From the NCBI RefSeq assembly GCF_000721495.1, contig NZ_JOHY01000031.1:14923-78922 (forward strand): a DNA stretch of 64,000 nucleotides, given 5' to 3'. Made by a program: the position numbers and the translations under genes. Origin of the DNA: Streptomyces sp. NRRL F-5123. GTDB lineage: Bacteria > Actinomycetota > Actinomycetes > Streptomycetales > Streptomycetaceae. This document shows, piece after piece, positions 42,399 to 52,673 of this stretch (position 1 is the first letter of the stretch; the number at the start of each line of letters is the position of its first letter). The notes under the pieces are model-generated. The model made no database searches. It was not told the DNA's origin and saw only the letters and a list, made by a program, of their open reading frames with translations.

Positions 42399-44567
42399 CT
42401 ACCGCTTGGCCGGCGGTATGGGGGCGGGGTACCACACCCGGTTGCCCAGCAGGGTTGTGGCCGCGGGGACGAGGAAGGGGCGGACCACGAAGGTGTCGAG
42501 GAGGACGCCGAGGGCGATGACGAGGCCCATCTCGACCATCATCACCAGCGGGAGGGACGCCAGGACCGTGAACGTCGCCGCGAGGACGATGCCCGCGGAG
42601 GCGATGACGCCGCCCGTGGTGTCGAGGGCGGCGACCGCCGCGTCCTTCGGGCCCGCCCCGGCACGCGCTTCCTCGCGCATGCGGTGCATCAGGAAGATGC
42701 CGTAGTCGACGCCGAGCGCCACCAGGAAGACGAAGCTCAGCAGCGGCAGGCCGGGGTCGATGCCGTGGAAGCCCAGCACGGGGCCGAAGATGAGGCCTCC
42801 GATGCCGAGGGCGGCGGCCCACACGAGGACCATCGCCGCGGTGAGCAGCAGCGGGGCGACGAGGCTGCGCAGCAGGGCGGTGAGGAGCAGGAAGACCGCG
42901 GCGAGGACGAGCGGGATGACGAGGTCGCGGTCACGCGAGGACGTCGTCGCGGTGTCCATGGCCTGCGCGCTGGCGCCGCCGACGAGGCCGTGGTCCGCGG
43001 CGGTGGCGGCCCGCAGCCGTTTGATGGTGGCTTTCTCGGCCGCGGTGTCGGGCGCGGCCGTGGCGTAGACGTTGATCTCGGTCCAGCCGCGGCCGGAGCG
43101 TCCGGTGGCGGCACCGGCGACGCCGTCCGTCGCCGCGGCGGCGGCCTTGGCGGTGGCGGCCTTCGCGGTGGGGACGACGACGGTGATGGCCTGGGCGCTG
43201 CGTTCGGGGAAGGCGCGCTGGAGGACGTGGTCGGCGGAGACGGATTCCGGGGTGCTGGTGAAGGTGTCGTCCTGGTGGAGGGCGCCGGGCAGGTTGCCGA
43301 TGCCGAGGGCGAGCGCGCCGACGGCGACGGTGGAGGCGGCCAGCACGGCGACCGGACGGCGGGTGACGAACAGGCCGATGCGCCGGTAGATGCCGCGCCG
43401 GGAGCGGGTCGTGCTGCCGTACACCGGGATGAGGGGCCAGAAGACGCGGCGGCCGAGCAGGACGAGCACGGCGGGCAGCAGCGTGGTCATGGCGGCGAGC
43501 GAGCAGACGATGCCGACGGCCCCGACGGGTCCGAGGCCGCGGCTGCTGTTGAGGTCGGCGGCCAGCAGGCAGAGCAGGCCGGCGACGACGGTGGCGGCGG
43601 AGGTCAGGACGGCGGGGCCGACACCGCGCAGGGCGGCGCGCATCGCCGCGTACGGTTCGGGCTCGCGCCGGAGCTCCTCGCGGTAGCGGGAGATGAGCAG
43701 CAGGGCGTAGTCGGTGCCCGCGCCGAAGATCAGCACGGTCATGACCGACGAGCTCATGTCGGAGACGGTCAGCCCGAAGGCCTTGACCAGGCCGTAGACG
43801 ATGGCCATCGAGGTGCCCGCGGCGACGCCGACGACGCCGAGCGGTACGAGCCACAGGAAGGGGCTGCGGTAGGTGAGGATGAGCAGCAGGGCGACGATGG
43901 CGGCGGTGGTGACGAGCAGGGTGCCGTCGATGCTGGCGAAGACCTCCTTGGCGTCTCCCTGCGCGGCGCCGGGTCCGCCCACGTCGAGGGTGAGGCCCGC
44001 GGGGCGGTCGGCGGCGAGCCTGTCCCGTACCTCCTTGACCACGTCCTCGGGTTTGCCCGCGCTCTCGGCCAGGGAGACCGGCACCATGAGCGTGCGGCCG
44101 TCCGCGGAGGTGACGGGTGCCGGGGTGGGGGCGGCCAGCGGGTAGGCGCGGCCCAGTTCGGCGGCCTGGCGGGCGGCGGTGGCCTTGTCGGCGGCGGTCA
44201 GCCCGCCGGCCCGGTCGTAGACGAGCACGAGGTCGGTGGCGCTGCCGCCGGCCATCTGCTGCTGGATCTTGGCGACCTGGGTGGACTGCGCGCTCGCGGG
44301 CAGGTAGTCGACGGCCTCGTCGTGCTTGACGCCGTTGAGCTTGCCGGCGAAGACGCCGGCCACGGCGAGCACGACGATCCACAGTCCGATCACGGCCCAC
44401 GGCAGCCCCCGCCGCCCCGTGGATCTTCCGCCGCCGCCCCCTGCGGGCGGGCTCGTGTCACCGGCGGGCCGCCGCTGCGCGGTCGCCGTCCCGCCGCCGG
44501 GCGCGGGGCCCGGTGCGGTCACGTTGCGTTGGCTGTTCTCTGCGCTGTTACGATCCGTGGCCCTCAT
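42399..44567 (-). CDS. MMPL family (RND-type) exporter
   Basis: This 722-residue protein has the internal duplication of the RND superfamily: one leading helix (PWAVIGLWIVVLAVAGVFAG), a large extracytoplasmic loop, five helices including FGAGTDYALLLISRYREEL, a second loop and a second set with VALGVDYGIFLMHRMREEA. The paired GxxxDYxxxxxxR motifs are the proton-relay helices of MMPL proteins. These export lipids, siderophores or antibiotics. GGAGGGGAGG precedes the ATG. The N-terminal 55 residues are disordered and cytoplasmic. Confidence 0.92.
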   Translation of the reverse strand: MRATDRNSAENSQRNVTAPGPAPGGGTATAQRRPAGDTSPPAGGGGGRSTGRRGLPWAVIGLWIVVLAVAGVFAGKLNGVKHDEAVDYLPASAQSTQVAKIQQQMAGGSATDLVLVYDRAGGLTAADKATAARQAAELGRAYPLAAPTPAPVTSADGRTLMVPVSLAESAGKPEDVVKEVRDRLAADRPAGLTLDVGGPGAAQGDAKEVFASIDGTLLVTTAAIVALLLILTYRSPFLWLVPLGVVGVAAGTSMAIVYGLVKAFGLTVSDMSSSVMTVLIFGAGTDYALLLISRYREELRREPEPYAAMRAALRGVGPAVLTSAATVVAGLLCLLAADLNSSRGLGPVGAVGIVCSLAAMTTLLPAVLVLLGRRVFWPLIPVYGSTTRSRRGIYRRIGLFVTRRPVAVLAASTVAVGALALGIGNLPGALHQDDTFTSTPESVSADHVLQRAFPERSAQAITVVVPTAKAATAKAAAAATDGVAGAATGRSGRGWTEINVYATAAPDTAAEKATIKRLRAATAADHGLVGGASAQAMDTATTSSRDRDLVIPLVLAAVFLLLTALLRSLVAPLLLTAAMVLVWAAALGIGGLIFGPVLGFHGIDPGLPLLSFVFLVALGVDYGIFLMHRMREEARAGAGPKDAAVAALDTTGGVIASAGIVLAATFTVLASLPLVMMVEMGLVIALGVLLDTFVVRPFLVPAATTLLGNRVWYPAPIPPAKR

Positions 44568-44733
44568 CGGGCCTCCCCTCCGACGTGCGCTGGCTGACCA
44601 CACCAGCGTCTCGTCACGGGGAGTGCGGATCATCGGGCTCAGGAGTGAAGTGGGCGTTACTCCCTGCGACGATCGCGGAGGGCTGTTACTCCCCGCGGAG
44701 TAGGCGCGGGGAGGTACCTGACGACGGGGGGAG

Positions 44734-45444
44734 TCAGCCCGTGGTCGCAGCCGCGGCCAGCAGCCGGTCGATGTCGTCGCGGTTCAGCGACAGGCAGCGG
44801 CCGACCGCCTCCAGGACTTCGCGCTCGGCGGGCAGGTAGGGGCCGTCGGCGAGGGCGATGTGGGCGCCCTGCAGCAGGACCCGCTCACGGCCGAGGTCGT
44901 CGAGGTGGTCGGAGAGCGGTTCGAGCGCCTCGTGCAGCTCGATGGACAGCCAGCTGCCGCAGCCGTCGATGGGCTGGTCGGCGAAGGAGTAGTGGCCCAG
45001 CTCCTGCGAGGCGCCGTAGCGGCCCTCGTCGGCGACGATCGCGGCGAGCAGGCCGAGCAGCTGGTCCTCGGTGCAGTCGCTGAAGCCGGCCGCGCGCACC
45101 GCGCCCACGGCGGCGTCGCGGGCCGGGCGGCCGCCGGTGCCGCCCGCGGTGAGCACGGCGAGCGCGACGGTGTGGACGGCGTCGCGCAGCATCGCGGAGA
45201 AGCGGGTCGTGGTGGGGGTGAGCAGCACGCAGGAGTCGTAGTGGCGGTGGCAGGCGGAGCACTCGATCACGGAGCCCGCGCTGCCGCGGCTGAGCAGCGG
45301 CACGCTGAGCACGGTCAGGCGGCGGGTGCCCGTTCTGCGGTGGTAGCTGCGGTCGCCCCCGCAGTCGGGGCAGAAGAACTCACCGTCGTCCTCGGTGTGC
45401 CAGGACGTGCGCACACCCCAGATCATCAGCCCCAGCACCTTCAC
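44734..45444 (-). CDS. TerB-like protein with N-terminal zinc ribbon
   Basis: This 236-residue cytoplasmic protein has an N-terminal zinc ribbon formed by CPDC and CSAC, followed by an all-helical TerB/DjlA-like domain (AVGAVRAAGFSDCTEDQLLGLLAAIVADEGRYG ... LLQGAHIALADGPYLPAEREVLEAVGRCLSLNRDDIDRLL). TerB domains are associated with tellurite and stress responses and bind metal through acidic residues. The role here is unknown. It lies alone between the MMPL and leuA genes, all on the minus strand. Confidence 0.85.
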   Translation of the reverse strand: MKVLGLMIWGVRTSWHTEDDGEFFCPDCGGDRSYHRRTGTRRLTVLSVPLLSRGSAGSVIECSACHRHYDSCVLLTPTTTRFSAMLRDAVHTVALAVLTAGGTGGRPARDAAVGAVRAAGFSDCTEDQLLGLLAAIVADEGRYGASQELGHYSFADQPIDGCGSWLSIELHEALEPLSDHLDDLGRERVLLQGAHIALADGPYLPAEREVLEAVGRCLSLNRDDIDRLLAAAATTG

Positions 45445-45599
45445 GCTGCACCCTCCGGCCCGTCCTCGTCCCGGTACGCACTCGCATCGCCCGCATCGGC
45501 CCGTGCGTGCGCTGCATCATGCGCTGCGTGCGCGGTGAAGCCCCGGCGACGGTGCCGTACGCCGTGATGTTAGCCACATCAGTGAGGCGCAGTCAGTAC

Positions 45600-45636
45600 C
45601 GCGTACGGGGGCAATTCCCCACTGCCCCCGTACGCG
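45600..45636. terminator. leuA terminator
   Basis: CGCGTACGGGGGCA (45600-45613) is perfectly complementary to TGCCCCCGTACGCG (45623-45636) around a nine-base loop, about 60 bases beyond the leuA stop codon on the minus strand. Confidence 0.8.
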
Positions 45637-45697
45637 TAGAACGATTCGTGGCGTTATGCCCGATTGGTGAACGGGCTCGCAACGGGCCCCGGAGGGG

Positions 45698-47594
<1,897 letters not shown>

Positions 47595-47764
47595 GACGGG
47601 AACGACCCTAACCCGGGCGGGCCGGTTTCACGCAGTCGGTGTGCGCTTCCTCTCAGCATGCAAGATGACCGGTGGTGTCCACCAAAATACCGACCTTTCG
47701 CTCATTCTCGTCAATCTCCCGCACAAGCGGTGACAGAACGTGCGGACAGTGCCACATTGCGTAT

Positions 47765-48883
47765 ATGGACACCTCTGCTGCCATCACGCCCGTTTTCTGC
47801 ACGATCATCCCGCCGCACGTCCTGGACAAACTGGCCCGTCACGACGACCCGGCGCTGTCCGGCCCCGCCCGCCGCACCCTGGAGCACGACGCCCGCGAGC
47901 GCACCCGGCGGCACCTGGCCGCGGCGCTCGGCCCCACCGTGCGGCACACCGGCGCCGCGTCCGACAAGCCGCAGCGCACGATCTACGACGCCGGGCACCA
48001 GGACAACCTGCCCGGCAGCAAGGTGCGCGCCGAGGGCGCCGCCCCGTCCGCCGACGCGAGCGTCAACCGCGCGTACGACGCGCTCGGCGCGACCTTCGAG
48101 ACGTATCTGAAGGCCTACGGCCGGCACTCCATCGACGACCAGGGCCTGCCGCTCGTCGCGTCCGTGCACTACCTGAAGGACTACAACAACGCCTTCTGGA
48201 ACGGCGAGCAGATGGTCTTCGGGGACGGCGACGGCCGGATCTTCCTCGACTTCACCCTCCCGCTGGACGTGATCGGCCACGAGCTGACGCACGGCGTGAC
48301 GCAGTACACCGCCAACCTGGACTACCAGGGCCAGTCCGGCGCGCTCAACGAGTCGGTGTCCGACGTCTTCGGCAGCCTCATCAAGCAGTTCGCCGCCGGG
48401 CAGACCGCCGACCAGGCCGACTGGCTCATCGGGGCGGGCCTGCTCGCCCCCGGCGTCCACGGCGTCGCCCTGCGCTCGATGAAGGAGCCCGGCACCGCGT
48501 ACGACGACCCGCGGCTCGGCAAGGACCCGCAGCCCGCGGACATGGCCCACTACGTGCGCACCTCCCAGGACAACGGCGGCGTGCACATCAACTCCGGCAT
48601 CCCCAACCGCGCCTTCTACCTCACCGCGGCCGCGATCGGCGGCCACGCCTGGGAGAAGGCCGGCCAGGTCTGGTACGACACCCTGACCGGCGGATCCCTT
48701 TCCGCCGACGCCCAGTTCGCCGACTTCGCCGCGGCCACCGTCGCCGCGGCCACCGCACGCTACGGTGAGGGGGACGAGAGCCGCGCGGTCCAGGCCGCCT
48801 GGCACGAGGTCGGCGTCAAGCCCGCCGCGCACCACGGCACCGGCGTCCCCCGCCAGCAGCCCGGCCAGCCCCAGGAGGTGTGA
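47765..48883 (+). CDS. M4-family metallopeptidase, protealysin-like
   Basis: This 372-residue thermolysin-family protease has the zinc motif HELTH (H172, E173, H176) and the third ligand E196 in ALNESVSDVFG. The second active-site region is GGVHINSGIPNRAFYLTAAAIGG. There is no signal peptide. The N-terminus carries a short protealysin-type propeptide with FCTIIPPHVLDKLA, whose IPPxxL segment is the hallmark of this group. Known protealysins act inside or are released from cells. Maturation is by self-cleavage. It is translationally close to an emfourin-like inhibitor. Confidence 0.93.
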   Translation: MDTSAAITPVFCTIIPPHVLDKLARHDDPALSGPARRTLEHDARERTRRHLAAALGPTVRHTGAASDKPQRTIYDAGHQDNLPGSKVRAEGAAPSADASVNRAYDALGATFETYLKAYGRHSIDDQGLPLVASVHYLKDYNNAFWNGEQMVFGDGDGRIFLDFTLPLDVIGHELTHGVTQYTANLDYQGQSGALNESVSDVFGSLIKQFAAGQTADQADWLIGAGLLAPGVHGVALRSMKEPGTAYDDPRLGKDPQPADMAHYVRTSQDNGGVHINSGIPNRAFYLTAAAIGGHAWEKAGQVWYDTLTGGSLSADAQFADFAAATVAAATARYGEGDESRAVQAAWHEVGVKPAAHHGTGVPRQQPGQPQEV

Positions 48884-48891
48884 GCCCGCCG

Positions 48892-49155
48892 ATGCGTATC
48901 GAGGTGACCCGCTCCGGCGGTTTCGCGGGCCTGTCCCGGCACGCCGTCCTGGACACCGCCGCCCGCCCGGACGCGGATCACCTCCACGCCCTGGCCCGCT
49001 CCGCCCTGGCCGCACCCCCCACGGTCCCGACGCCGACGCGCGACGGCTTCACGTACACCGTCACCGTCGACGGCCGCACGATCGAGGCCGCCGACCCGAC
49101 CCTGACCCCGGCACAGCGCGAACTCGTCGCGGAGGTGCTCGGGGAGGGCGCGTGA
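48892..49155 (+). CDS. Emfourin-like inhibitor of protealysin
   Basis: This 87-residue protein begins MRIEVTRSGGFAGLSR, the typical start of emfourin, the proteinaceous inhibitor encoded beside M4 protealysin-like proteases. The LTPAQRELVAEVL helix at the C-terminus also fits. It is cytoplasmic and begins eight bases after the protease stop codon; a GTG at 48880 that overlaps the stop is an alternative start. It would keep the intracellular protease inactive. Confidence 0.85.
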   Translation: MRIEVTRSGGFAGLSRHAVLDTAARPDADHLHALARSALAAPPTVPTPTRDGFTYTVTVDGRTIEAADPTLTPAQRELVAEVLGEGA

Positions 49156-49302
49156 GCCCCGCGGCGGCCGGGCGCGCTGCGTAATTGCGCCATTTCCCGC
49201 GCCGCCGGAACCCCGCGCTCCCCCCGCGCAGTCAAACGGTGCGGCGCCGTCCTGGCGGCGCCCCGGCCGGCGGCCGGCCGTCACGGCTACCCGGGGGGTG
49301 CG

Positions 49303-49623
49303 GTGGGCAGCGAGGAGACACCCGCGCAGAAGAAGCAGCGCGCGGCCGATCTACGGACCTGCGCGTCCCGGGCGCGGACGCTCGCCGGGTCCCTGGGCGG
49401 CTACCTCACCACGACGGTGAAACAGGCCACCGCCGACCCGCCGATCTGGCACGGCCCTTACGCGTCGCAGACGACGGCCGACCTCGCCGACCGGCAGAAG
49501 AAGCTCGCCACCATGGCCTCCGACCTCCTCGGCGAGGCCAGGCGCTGGGTCACCGAGGCCGACCGGCTCGACGACGAGGCCGCCAAGTCCGGCGCCAAGG
49601 CGCCTGCGGCGAGCGGACATTGA
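49303..49623 (+). CDS. WXG-like helical protein upstream of the calpain-like protease
   Basis: This 106-residue, mostly helical protein has the plan helix-turn-helix, with the turn PPIWHGPYA containing a WxG motif (W-H-G) near residue 49. This is the arrangement of WXG100/ESAT-6 proteins exported by type VII secretion. The helices are ADLRTCASRARTLAGSLGGYL and ADLADRQKKLATMASDLLGEARRWVTEADRLDDEAA. The start is GTG with a GGGGGG ribosome site. Its stop codon overlaps the TTG start of the protease gene (TTGA), so they are made together and may bind each other. No recognised type VII core gene is in the window. Confidence 0.65.
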   Translation: MGSEETPAQKKQRAADLRTCASRARTLAGSLGGYLTTTVKQATADPPIWHGPYASQTTADLADRQKKLATMASDLLGEARRWVTEADRLDDEAAKSGAKAPAASGH

Positions 49624-51053
49624 GCCTCGACGCCCCCGGCGGGGGGACGGGTTCGGGCTTCCACGGCTTCGACACCCCGCAGATCCGCACGATGGCAAGC
49701 AACATGAAGACCATCAGCCCGCAGTCCCGCACCATGCACGGCGAGCTGGCCCGGCTGCTGATGGAGGTGCAGGGACTGATGGACGGCAAGCCGGCCGTGG
49801 TCAGCCCCTCACTGCAACCGCTGGTCGGCCAGGTGCTGCCCGCCTTTTACCACGGTCTGCCCGGGTCGCTGCACCAGGAACTCGACGACACCTCCGCGTC
49901 CCTCGGGCGCCGCTGCGACCAACTGGACACCGTCCAGGGCCTGGGACTGGTCGGCATCTCCGTCGACCCCGCACTGGACTTCTCCGACGAGGCCCCGCCG
50001 GACCGCACGAAGATCGACAACGCGCTCGAGTATTTCGACGACCACATCGACGACTCCGGCGGCTTCCTGTGGGCCAACTCCGCCCAGGGCGCCGGGGAGG
50101 TCTACGACGACTTCGCAAAGCTCACCCCGACCGAGCTGGACGCGGTGATGTCGCAGATGAGCGACGACCAGCTGAGGAAGCTCAACAGCCAGCTCGGCGA
50201 GGGCTCGTCGTGGTGGGGCGGCGGCGACGCCGACGGGGGCGTGCAGCAGAAGTGGGAGAACATGCTGCTGTCCGAGTGCGGCCCAGAGACGCTCACCCGG
50301 CTCCAGGCCCAGCTGACGAACCTCCCGTGGGAACCGGACCCGAAGACGGACAGCGTCAAGGACGCCCGCTACGAGCCCGTCGACCTGCCGCTCTTCGCCC
50401 CGGACGGGAGCGCGCCCGACGTCACGGCGGACATATCGATGGGCCGGGTGGGCGACTGCTGGTTCATGGCATCCCTCGCGGCGGTCACGGAGCAGGACCC
50501 CGACTTCCCGCGCGAGCACATCCGGCAGAACCCCAACGGCACCTACACCGTCACCCTGTACGACAAGTCCGGCAAGCCGGTCGAGGTGACCGTCGACAAC
50601 AAGATGCCGCGGAACGACGACGGCCTCGTGTACGCCGAGCCGTCCTCGAACGTGCTGTGGCCCCTGATCTACGAGAAGGCCCTGGCCCAGTACAAAGGCG
50701 GCTACGGCAACATCGAGGGCGGCTTCGGCGACCAGAGCATGGACATCCTCACCGGCCAGGACGCCGAGCGGCACAACCCGAAGGACGTGTCCCTGGCCGA
50801 CATCGACGACCGGCTGTCCAAGGGCGAGGCGGTCACGATCGGCAGCAACTCGAAGGCCGACAAGAACGACACGCGGATGGTCAGCGACCACGAGTACACG
50901 GTGCGGTCGGTGAACATGAACTCCCATCCGCCGACCGTCGAGGTGATGAACCCCTGGGGGGCTGACGGCTCGAAGGACCATCTGGTCACGCTGACCGAGG
51001 ACCAGTACCGCAAGCTGTGCGACGAGGTTTCCTTCACCCCGGAGGTGGTCTGA
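49620..51053 (+). CDS. Calpain-family (C2) cysteine protease with helical N-terminal domain
   Basis: This 477-residue protein has no signal peptide. Residues 1-110 are a helical domain (FHGFDTPQIRTMASNMKTISPQSRTMHGELARLLMEVQGLM) reminiscent of WXG/LXG heads. A linker with TPTELDAVMSQMSDDQLRKLNSQLGEG follows. The C-terminal 215 residues form a calpain protease core with the complete triad: C280 in GRVGDCWFMASLAAV, H424 in SDHEYTVRSV and N444 in VEVMNPWG. Acidic calcium-site candidates are visible but no EF-hand. The TTG start overlaps the upstream stop; ATG 49692 is an alternative. The target is unknown. Confidence 0.88.
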   Translation: MSLDAPGGGTGSGFHGFDTPQIRTMASNMKTISPQSRTMHGELARLLMEVQGLMDGKPAVVSPSLQPLVGQVLPAFYHGLPGSLHQELDDTSASLGRRCDQLDTVQGLGLVGISVDPALDFSDEAPPDRTKIDNALEYFDDHIDDSGGFLWANSAQGAGEVYDDFAKLTPTELDAVMSQMSDDQLRKLNSQLGEGSSWWGGGDADGGVQQKWENMLLSECGPETLTRLQAQLTNLPWEPDPKTDSVKDARYEPVDLPLFAPDGSAPDVTADISMGRVGDCWFMASLAAVTEQDPDFPREHIRQNPNGTYTVTLYDKSGKPVEVTVDNKMPRNDDGLVYAEPSSNVLWPLIYEKALAQYKGGYGNIEGGFGDQSMDILTGQDAERHNPKDVSLADIDDRLSKGEAVTIGSNSKADKNDTRMVSDHEYTVRSVNMNSHPPTVEVMNPWGADGSKDHLVTLTEDQYRKLCDEVSFTPEVV

Positions 51054-51055
51054 CC

Positions 51056-51337
51056 ATGCTTCCCGTACGCCGCCTCGGCCGCCGGGCGCTGCTGCGGCGC
51101 GGCGACCTCGTCGCCGGTATCGCCGGCACCAGCGAGGACCCCGCTGACCCCTGGGCCCACCTGGCCCTGCGCGACAAGGGCACGGACACCCGGGCCGACC
51201 CCACCGTGCGCCCCGGCGAGACCGTCCGCGTCGGCCGCTACACCCTGACCGTCGCGGAGGTCGTCCCGGGCTCCCGCGACGGTTACGTCACCTTCACGGT
51301 GGACGGACCGGAGGACGGCGATGCGGCGCCCCGCTAG
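51056..51337 (+). CDS. Small beta-rich protein, paralogue of the next gene
   Basis: This 93-residue protein starts two bases after the protease stop, with GGAGG in range. After a basic N-terminus it reads GDLVAGIAGTSEDPADPWAHLALRDKGTD, then RPGETVRVGRYTLTVAEVVPG and YVTFTVDGPE. The pattern of short strands around G(E/D)T.R.G is shared with the downstream membrane-anchored paralogue and resembles DUF6406-type proteins, a tentative match. No catalytic residues are evident. Its place directly after a protease makes an inhibitor or immunity role possible, but this is inference. Confidence 0.75.
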   Translation: MLPVRRLGRRALLRRGDLVAGIAGTSEDPADPWAHLALRDKGTDTRADPTVRPGETVRVGRYTLTVAEVVPGSRDGYVTFTVDGPEDGDAAPR

Positions 51338-51785
51338 GAACACCCTGACCCTCGCGGTCGCCGCTCTCGTCGCCGTCGGCGCGGCCGCGTATCTCGCCGT
51401 GGCGCTCTTCGGCCGGTCGTCGCACCGCACGTACGCCCACCACCCGCTGCCTCCGGGCGTGCGGGCCTCGGACGTGCACGCGCTCGGCCGGGGCGCGTTC
51501 CGCTACGGCGACTTCTTCGCGGGCATCATGTCGACCAGCGGCGACGCCCCCGGCGAACCCTGGGACCGGCTGTCCCTCAGGGACAACGGCACGAACGCCG
51601 GGGACGTCTACCAGGTGCGCGCCGGACAGACCCTGCACGTCGGCCGCTACACCGTCCGCTTCATCGACGTCGTCCCCGGCGACGACCGCCACGTCACCTT
51701 CACCCTCGACGGCCCGCCGCCGACCCCCGCACCGTCACCGTCACCGACCCCGTCGCCGTCCTACGCGGACGACTGGCCGCACTGA
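51321..51785 (+). CDS. Membrane-anchored paralogue of the preceding small protein
   Basis: This 154-residue protein has one N-terminal membrane helix (LTLAVAALVAVGAAAYLAVALF). An extracytoplasmic domain reads GDFFAGIMSTSGDAPGEPWDRLSLRDNGTN and RAGQTLHVGRYTVRFIDVVPGDDRHVTFTLDGPP, which is clearly homologous to the protein encoded just upstream. A Pro/Ser tail ends the protein. It overlaps the upstream gene by 17 bases, closing the four-gene operon. One paralogue is soluble and the other is held outside the membrane, suggesting the same ligand is met on both sides. Confidence 0.78.
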   Translation: MRRPARNTLTLAVAALVAVGAAAYLAVALFGRSSHRTYAHHPLPPGVRASDVHALGRGAFRYGDFFAGIMSTSGDAPGEPWDRLSLRDNGTNAGDVYQVRAGQTLHVGRYTVRFIDVVPGDDRHVTFTLDGPPPTPAPSPSPTPSPSYADDWPH

Positions 51786-51794
51786 GTACGCGTC

Positions 51795-51824
51795 CTCACG
51801 GCCCCGCGCCCCGGGGGCCGCGAG
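51795..51824. terminator. Stem-loop after the calpain operon
   Basis: CTCACGGCCCC (51795-51805) pairs with GGGGCCGCGAG (51814-51824) with one mismatch and an eight-base loop, nine bases after the last stop codon. Confidence 0.6.
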
Positions 51825-51875
51825 GGGGGGCTTCTTCGGCGACGGCCGCTGACACACCCCCGGACATGCGGAAGG

Positions 51876-51899
51876 CCGCCGGTCATGGGCGACCGACGG
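51876..51899. terminator. Stem-loop after the peptidoglycan-binding genes
   Basis: CCGCCGGTC (51876-51884) and GACCGACGG (51891-51899) form a nine-pair stem with one non-Watson-Crick position (a G-U wobble in the minus-strand RNA), 40 bases beyond the minus-strand stop at 51939. Confidence 0.5.
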
Positions 51900-51938
51900 A
51901 CCTCTACGGGTGCTGCAGCGGGCGGTGCGGACCGGACG

Positions 51939-52289
51939 TCAGCAGACGAAGCCGTTGACGTCGGTCCAGTAGTTCAGGGCCGCCCAGGTGTTGGGGCCGA
52001 CGACGCCGTCGACCGTGAGGTGGGCGCAGCTCTGGAAGGCCCGCACGTCGGCCTGGGTCGCCGCGCCGAAGATGCCGTCACGGGTGAGGTTGCTGGACAG
52101 CAGCGAGAAGTACAGCTCGCACTGCACCTGCTGGACGGCCGCCCCGGCGTTGCCGTAGCCGACCAGGGGCTCGCTGCTGGTGTAGCTGCACTCGTACGAC
52201 GACTGGGCCGAGGCGCTGGGCGCGACGGCGACGCCGAACGACAGGGCGAGCCCGGCGGTGGCCAGGGCCGCGCCGATCTGCTTCTTCAT
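51939..52289 (-). CDS. Secreted peptidoglycan-binding-domain protein, copy 2
   Basis: This 116-residue precursor has a signal peptide ending near PSASAQ (residue 29). The mature part is little more than one PG_binding_1 three-helix domain (GNAGAAVQQVQCELYF, LTRDGIFGAATQADVRAFQSCAHLTVDGVVGPNTWAALNYW) with four cysteines. There is no catalytic domain. It is about three-quarters identical to the gene just upstream and follows it after 36 bases, a tandem duplication. It would coat the cell wall. Confidence 0.88.
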   Translation of the reverse strand: MKKQIGAALATAGLALSFGVAVAPSASAQSSYECSYTSSEPLVGYGNAGAAVQQVQCELYFSLLSSNLTRDGIFGAATQADVRAFQSCAHLTVDGVVGPNTWAALNYWTDVNGFVC

Positions 52290-52325
52290 GGGGTGAACTC
52301 CTCCGTTGACGCGTAGTGCAGGACG

Positions 52326-52673
52326 TCAGCAGGCGAAACCAGCCGTGGTCCAGTAGTTGAGCGCGTTCCAGGTGTTGGGGCCGACGATGCCGTCGGCCGT
52401 CAGGCCCACACATCCCTGGAACTTCTTCACGTCGGCCTTGGTCGCATCGCCGAAGATGCCGTCACGGGTGAGGTAGCTGGAAGCCACCGAGTAGAACAGC
52501 TCGCACTGCACCTGCTGGACGGCCGCCCCCGTGCTGCCGTAGCCGACCTGGGGCTGGCTGTTGGTGTAGCTGCAGTAGCTGGACGACTGGGCCGAGGCGC
52601 TGGGTGCGACTGCGACGCCGAACGACAGGGCGAGTCCGGCGGTGGCGACGGCAGCGGCTATCTGCTTCTTCAT
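52326..52673 (-). CDS. Secreted peptidoglycan-binding-domain protein, copy 1
   Basis: This 115-residue precursor shares almost the same signal peptide (MKKQIAAAVATAGLALSFGV...) and architecture as its tandem neighbour. The single PG_binding_1 domain reads GSTGAAVQQVQCELFY and LTRDGIFGDATKADVKKFQGCVGLTADGIVGPNTWNALNYW, with four cysteines. GGAGG precedes the ATG. The 305-base upstream region supplies the promoter for both copies. Confidence 0.88.
   Translation of the reverse strand: MKKQIAAAVATAGLALSFGVAVAPSASAQSSSYCSYTNSQPQVGYGSTGAAVQQVQCELFYSVASSYLTRDGIFGDATKADVKKFQGCVGLTADGIVGPNTWNALNYWTTAGFAC

Noticed and set aside
42043..42705. Frames spanning the repeat-rich region at 42.0-42.7 kb
   Set aside because: They run through tandem repeats and into the antisense of the MMPL gene. 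The same peptide-like strings appear at the other element copies.
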